DNA of 13,553 bases from AC-9 sp051984395. GTDB lineage: Bacteria; Actinomycetota; Acidimicrobiia; Acidimicrobiales; AC-9. Where the stretch lies: positions 1-13,553 of the forward strand of contig JBPYEZ010000085.1 in NCBI GenBank assembly GCA_051984395.1. Reading direction: 5' to 3'. Within the stretch, counting starts at the first letter, position 1; each line of letters starts with the position of its first letter. Below, piece by piece: positions 11,692-13,553 of the stretch. The translations under genes and the position numbers were made by a program. A model generated the notes under the pieces. That model was not told where the DNA came from. It saw nothing but the letters and a program-made list of their open reading frames with translations, and ran no database searches.

Positions 11692-13485
11692 TCATCCGTC
11701 GGCGCCGGCCGTGCGCCACGGCTTGAACGCATTGTCCGTCCTCAGGGAGCCCCTGAGGCTCGGGTAATGGCGCAGGATCACTGACGACATCGTGTTGTCC
11801 TCGATCCAGCGGAGCCCTTCTCGCGTATAGACGTCCGGCCGGTAATCGTAGGTGTAGAAGCGATCGCTCTTGAGGCGTCGCGACGCCATGAGGACGAACA
11901 CCCGGAAAGCGGTGTCGCTGAACGCGAATCCCGGGGGAGGCTTCTCGGCGTACAGGCCGACCATGAGGTCGACGGCCTCCGGGTTCCCATAGATCCGGCG
12001 AAGGTCCGCGACCACCTGGGGATCGTCGCTGAAGTCCTCGAAGCGGCGGGCGGGCTCGAGGTGGAACCTGCGGCGGAACTCGTTGTACCTCGGCACCCCC
12101 CGCTCACGGGTCCGGAGGATGTCGGTCGCGGCGAGATCGATGATGGTCTTGTCGGGCTCGGTGAAGCGACGCAGGTGGTTGGGGAAGTTGTGCAGGACGA
12201 TCGCTCCCGGGTGGCTCGTCCCGAACGAGTAGAAGAGATCCGTCATCCCGATCCGGGGATCCTCGAGGACCTCGTGGGTGCGCACCCCGGCCAAAGCGGT
12301 GAACTCGATCTCCTCGATGAGGCGGTCGTCGTTCGTGGCGCGGATGCGGTACTCGTCCGGGATCAGCGGGTGCATCCGGTAGACGGCGACGAATTCCTCG
12401 GTCATGGCGTAGGGGGCCCCGTGGTAGTAGAGCCCTGACCCTGGAATGCCGCTCAGCTCCTCGCTGGCGGTCAGTCGTCCGAGCCGCTTCCACAACGGCT
12501 CGCCCTGGAAGCCCCACCAGTTGACCCGCATCCCCGTCTCCAGGTCGGAGTCGGCCAGGAGGGCCGGAGTCCACTCGACGGTATGGATCTTGGCGATGAG
12601 CGCGGCGTTGACCAGTCGGGCGTGGTCGTAGAGCTGATCGTCGGTCCAGCTGGGATAGGCGCCGGCGAGGTGGTCGCAGACCGAGTTGTGCTCCCTCATG
12701 AACAGGGTGTGCATCATCGCCAGTCCCAGCCACCAGTTGCCGGTGACGGCGGCGACGTCCACCCCCTCGAGGCGAGGCATGTTGGGAGGATCGAACGGCA
12801 CCAACCCCTCGGGCGAGAGCTTGACGTGGCCTCCGCTGTAGGTCCGGATCAGCTTCTCGATCGTCGGACTGCTGCCGTACACCTGCGAGGCGTCCCACCA
12901 GTGCGTCTCGGTGTTGCGGTAGGTGGGCGGCCCGCCGTCGGTGGTGGGGTCGACGCGGGTCCGGCGGATCTTCATGGGATGCTCCGGCCAGGGATCGTCG
13001 TCGCCCAGCGCCACCTCCCATGGGTCGCTGGGCTCGTTCTCGCCGTGGCTCATCCAGTCGTGGACCTCGAACTGCAACCAGGCGGCGGCGAGCAGGTTGA
13101 GCGTCGTGGCGGGGATGAAGTCCTTGCGCGCCAGCAGCTCGAGGCTCACCGCGCGCGGATTCGGGGTCAGGACGTCCTGCGGGTAGGTGTCATCGATCGG
13201 GACATTGCGTCCGAACCGGGTGCCGGCGCTCCCCATCTCGGGGTGAACGGGGTCGGTCCCCGTGCCGTCAGGCGAGCGGACGAAGTTGCGAGGCTCCTTC
13301 GGGGCCTCCGGCCCCCACCCAACCGTCGTTCCGGAGGTGTCGAAGAGATTGTGACGGCGGAGCGTCATGCGGACGCCCGTGAGGGTCATGAGCGCCAACG
13401 GCTTGGGGAGACGGTCCCACCCGAACCTTCGATCGAGGGCGCCCGTCAACTGCATGACGCCCCTCTTGAGGATTGTGTCGCCCAT
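11692..13485 (-). CDS. haem peroxidase/dioxygenase of the peroxidase-cyclooxygenase superfamily (alpha-dioxygenase-like)
   Basis: The protein has 597 residues with no signal peptide. FEVHDWMSHG contains the distal-type His142. REHN at 264-267 is the superfamily's conserved motif. VYRMHPLIPDEY has Y369 and proximal-type H372, matching the Tyr-X-X-His of cyclooxygenases and plant alpha-dioxygenases, where the tyrosyl radical starts oxygenation of a fatty acid. The total length and His-to-Tyr spacing (227) are close to plant alpha-dioxygenase. Helical, partly amphipathic stretches at the N-terminus (about 1-45) could touch membrane. A peroxidase acting on another substrate remains possible. ATG 13485 has a G-rich ribosome site (GGGGGGG) a few bases upstream; a TTGACA box lies at 13538-13533. 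The gene stands alone and converges on sdhB. Confidence 0.88.
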   Translation of the reverse strand: MGDTILKRGVMQLTGALDRRFGWDRLPKPLALMTLTGVRMTLRRHNLFDTSGTTVGWGPEAPKEPRNFVRSPDGTGTDPVHPEMGSAGTRFGRNVPIDDTYPQDVLTPNPRAVSLELLARKDFIPATTLNLLAAAWLQFEVHDWMSHGENEPSDPWEVALGDDDPWPEHPMKIRRTRVDPTTDGGPPTYRNTETHWWDASQVYGSSPTIEKLIRTYSGGHVKLSPEGLVPFDPPNMPRLEGVDVAAVTGNWWLGLAMMHTLFMREHNSVCDHLAGAYPSWTDDQLYDHARLVNAALIAKIHTVEWTPALLADSDLETGMRVNWWGFQGEPLWKRLGRLTASEELSGIPGSGLYYHGAPYAMTEEFVAVYRMHPLIPDEYRIRATNDDRLIEEIEFTALAGVRTHEVLEDPRIGMTDLFYSFGTSHPGAIVLHNFPNHLRRFTEPDKTIIDLAATDILRTRERGVPRYNEFRRRFHLEPARRFEDFSDDPQVVADLRRIYGNPEAVDLMVGLYAEKPPPGFAFSDTAFRVFVLMASRRLKSDRFYTYDYRPDVYTREGLRWIEDNTMSSVILRHYPSLRGSLRTDNAFKPWRTAGADG

Positions 13486-13532
13486 CGAGCCCCCCCGAAT
13501 CGATCCTCGCCTGGAGACGAAGCTACCCCCGA

Positions 13533-13538
13533 TGTCAA
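13533..13538 (-). promoter_or_regulatory. -35-like TTGACA upstream of the haem enzyme gene
   Basis: A perfect TTGACA lies about 48 bases before the ATG at 13485 on the minus strand. The hexamer 17 bases downstream (TCCAGG) is a poor -10 box, so this is only a possible housekeeping promoter. Confidence 0.25.
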
Positions 13539-13553
13539 CACCGGACGTCCGAC

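Overview
The window is very GC-rich and carries two WhiB-family Fe-S regulators, a family confined to Actinobacteria. It also holds an actinobacterial-type sigma/anti-sigma pair and a succinate dehydrogenase of the mycobacterial Sdh1 layout. The source is most likely an uncultured high-GC actinobacterium. The class Acidimicrobiia is my guess from overall protein flavour and is not proven by the sequence.

Layout. Positions 1-892 (minus) hold a small conserved-looking hypothetical gene followed by surE, which runs off the left edge. Positions 1039-1330 (plus) hold a short whiB gene behind a good ECF-sigma-type promoter. Positions 1314-3203 (minus) form a tight envelope-stress type operon of ECF sigma factor, zinc-binding membrane anti-sigma factor and exported RseB/MucB-like protein; its last gene overlaps the end of whiB tail to tail. 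The sigma gene has no ATG, GTG or TTG at its expected start, and a second copy of the ECF-type promoter lies just upstream of it. Positions 3353-4165 (plus) encode a stand-alone glutamate formiminotransferase, which converges on a second WhiB gene of the WhiB2/WhiD type at 4180-4473 (minus).

Positions 4600-8026 (minus) encode an AAA+ MoxR/chelatase-like ATPase followed by a large VWA-domain protein with an intact metal site. Such pairs usually work together as a remodelling or metal-insertion machine. Positions 8250-11622 (plus) are sdhC-sdhA-sdhB, three genes joined by two 1-base TGATG overlaps and matching the Sdh1 complex, including a Cys/His motif in the membrane anchor that could hold a membrane-embedded Fe-S centre. 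A perfect hairpin follows. Positions 11692-13485 (minus) encode a haem enzyme of the peroxidase-cyclooxygenase superfamily. It has both the catalytic-type tyrosine and the proximal histidine of fatty-acid dioxygenases.

How the genes fit together. The clearest new reading is a small regulatory circuit: the sigma operon and the neighbouring whiB gene each have a GGAAC-N18/19-GTT element. The sigma factor may therefore drive itself and a WhiB regulator, with the anti-sigma and RseB-like proteins sensing the cell surface. The rest is housekeeping or respiratory metabolism. I see no mobile element, CRISPR array, tRNA, rRNA or phage gene, and no obviously new multi-gene defence system.
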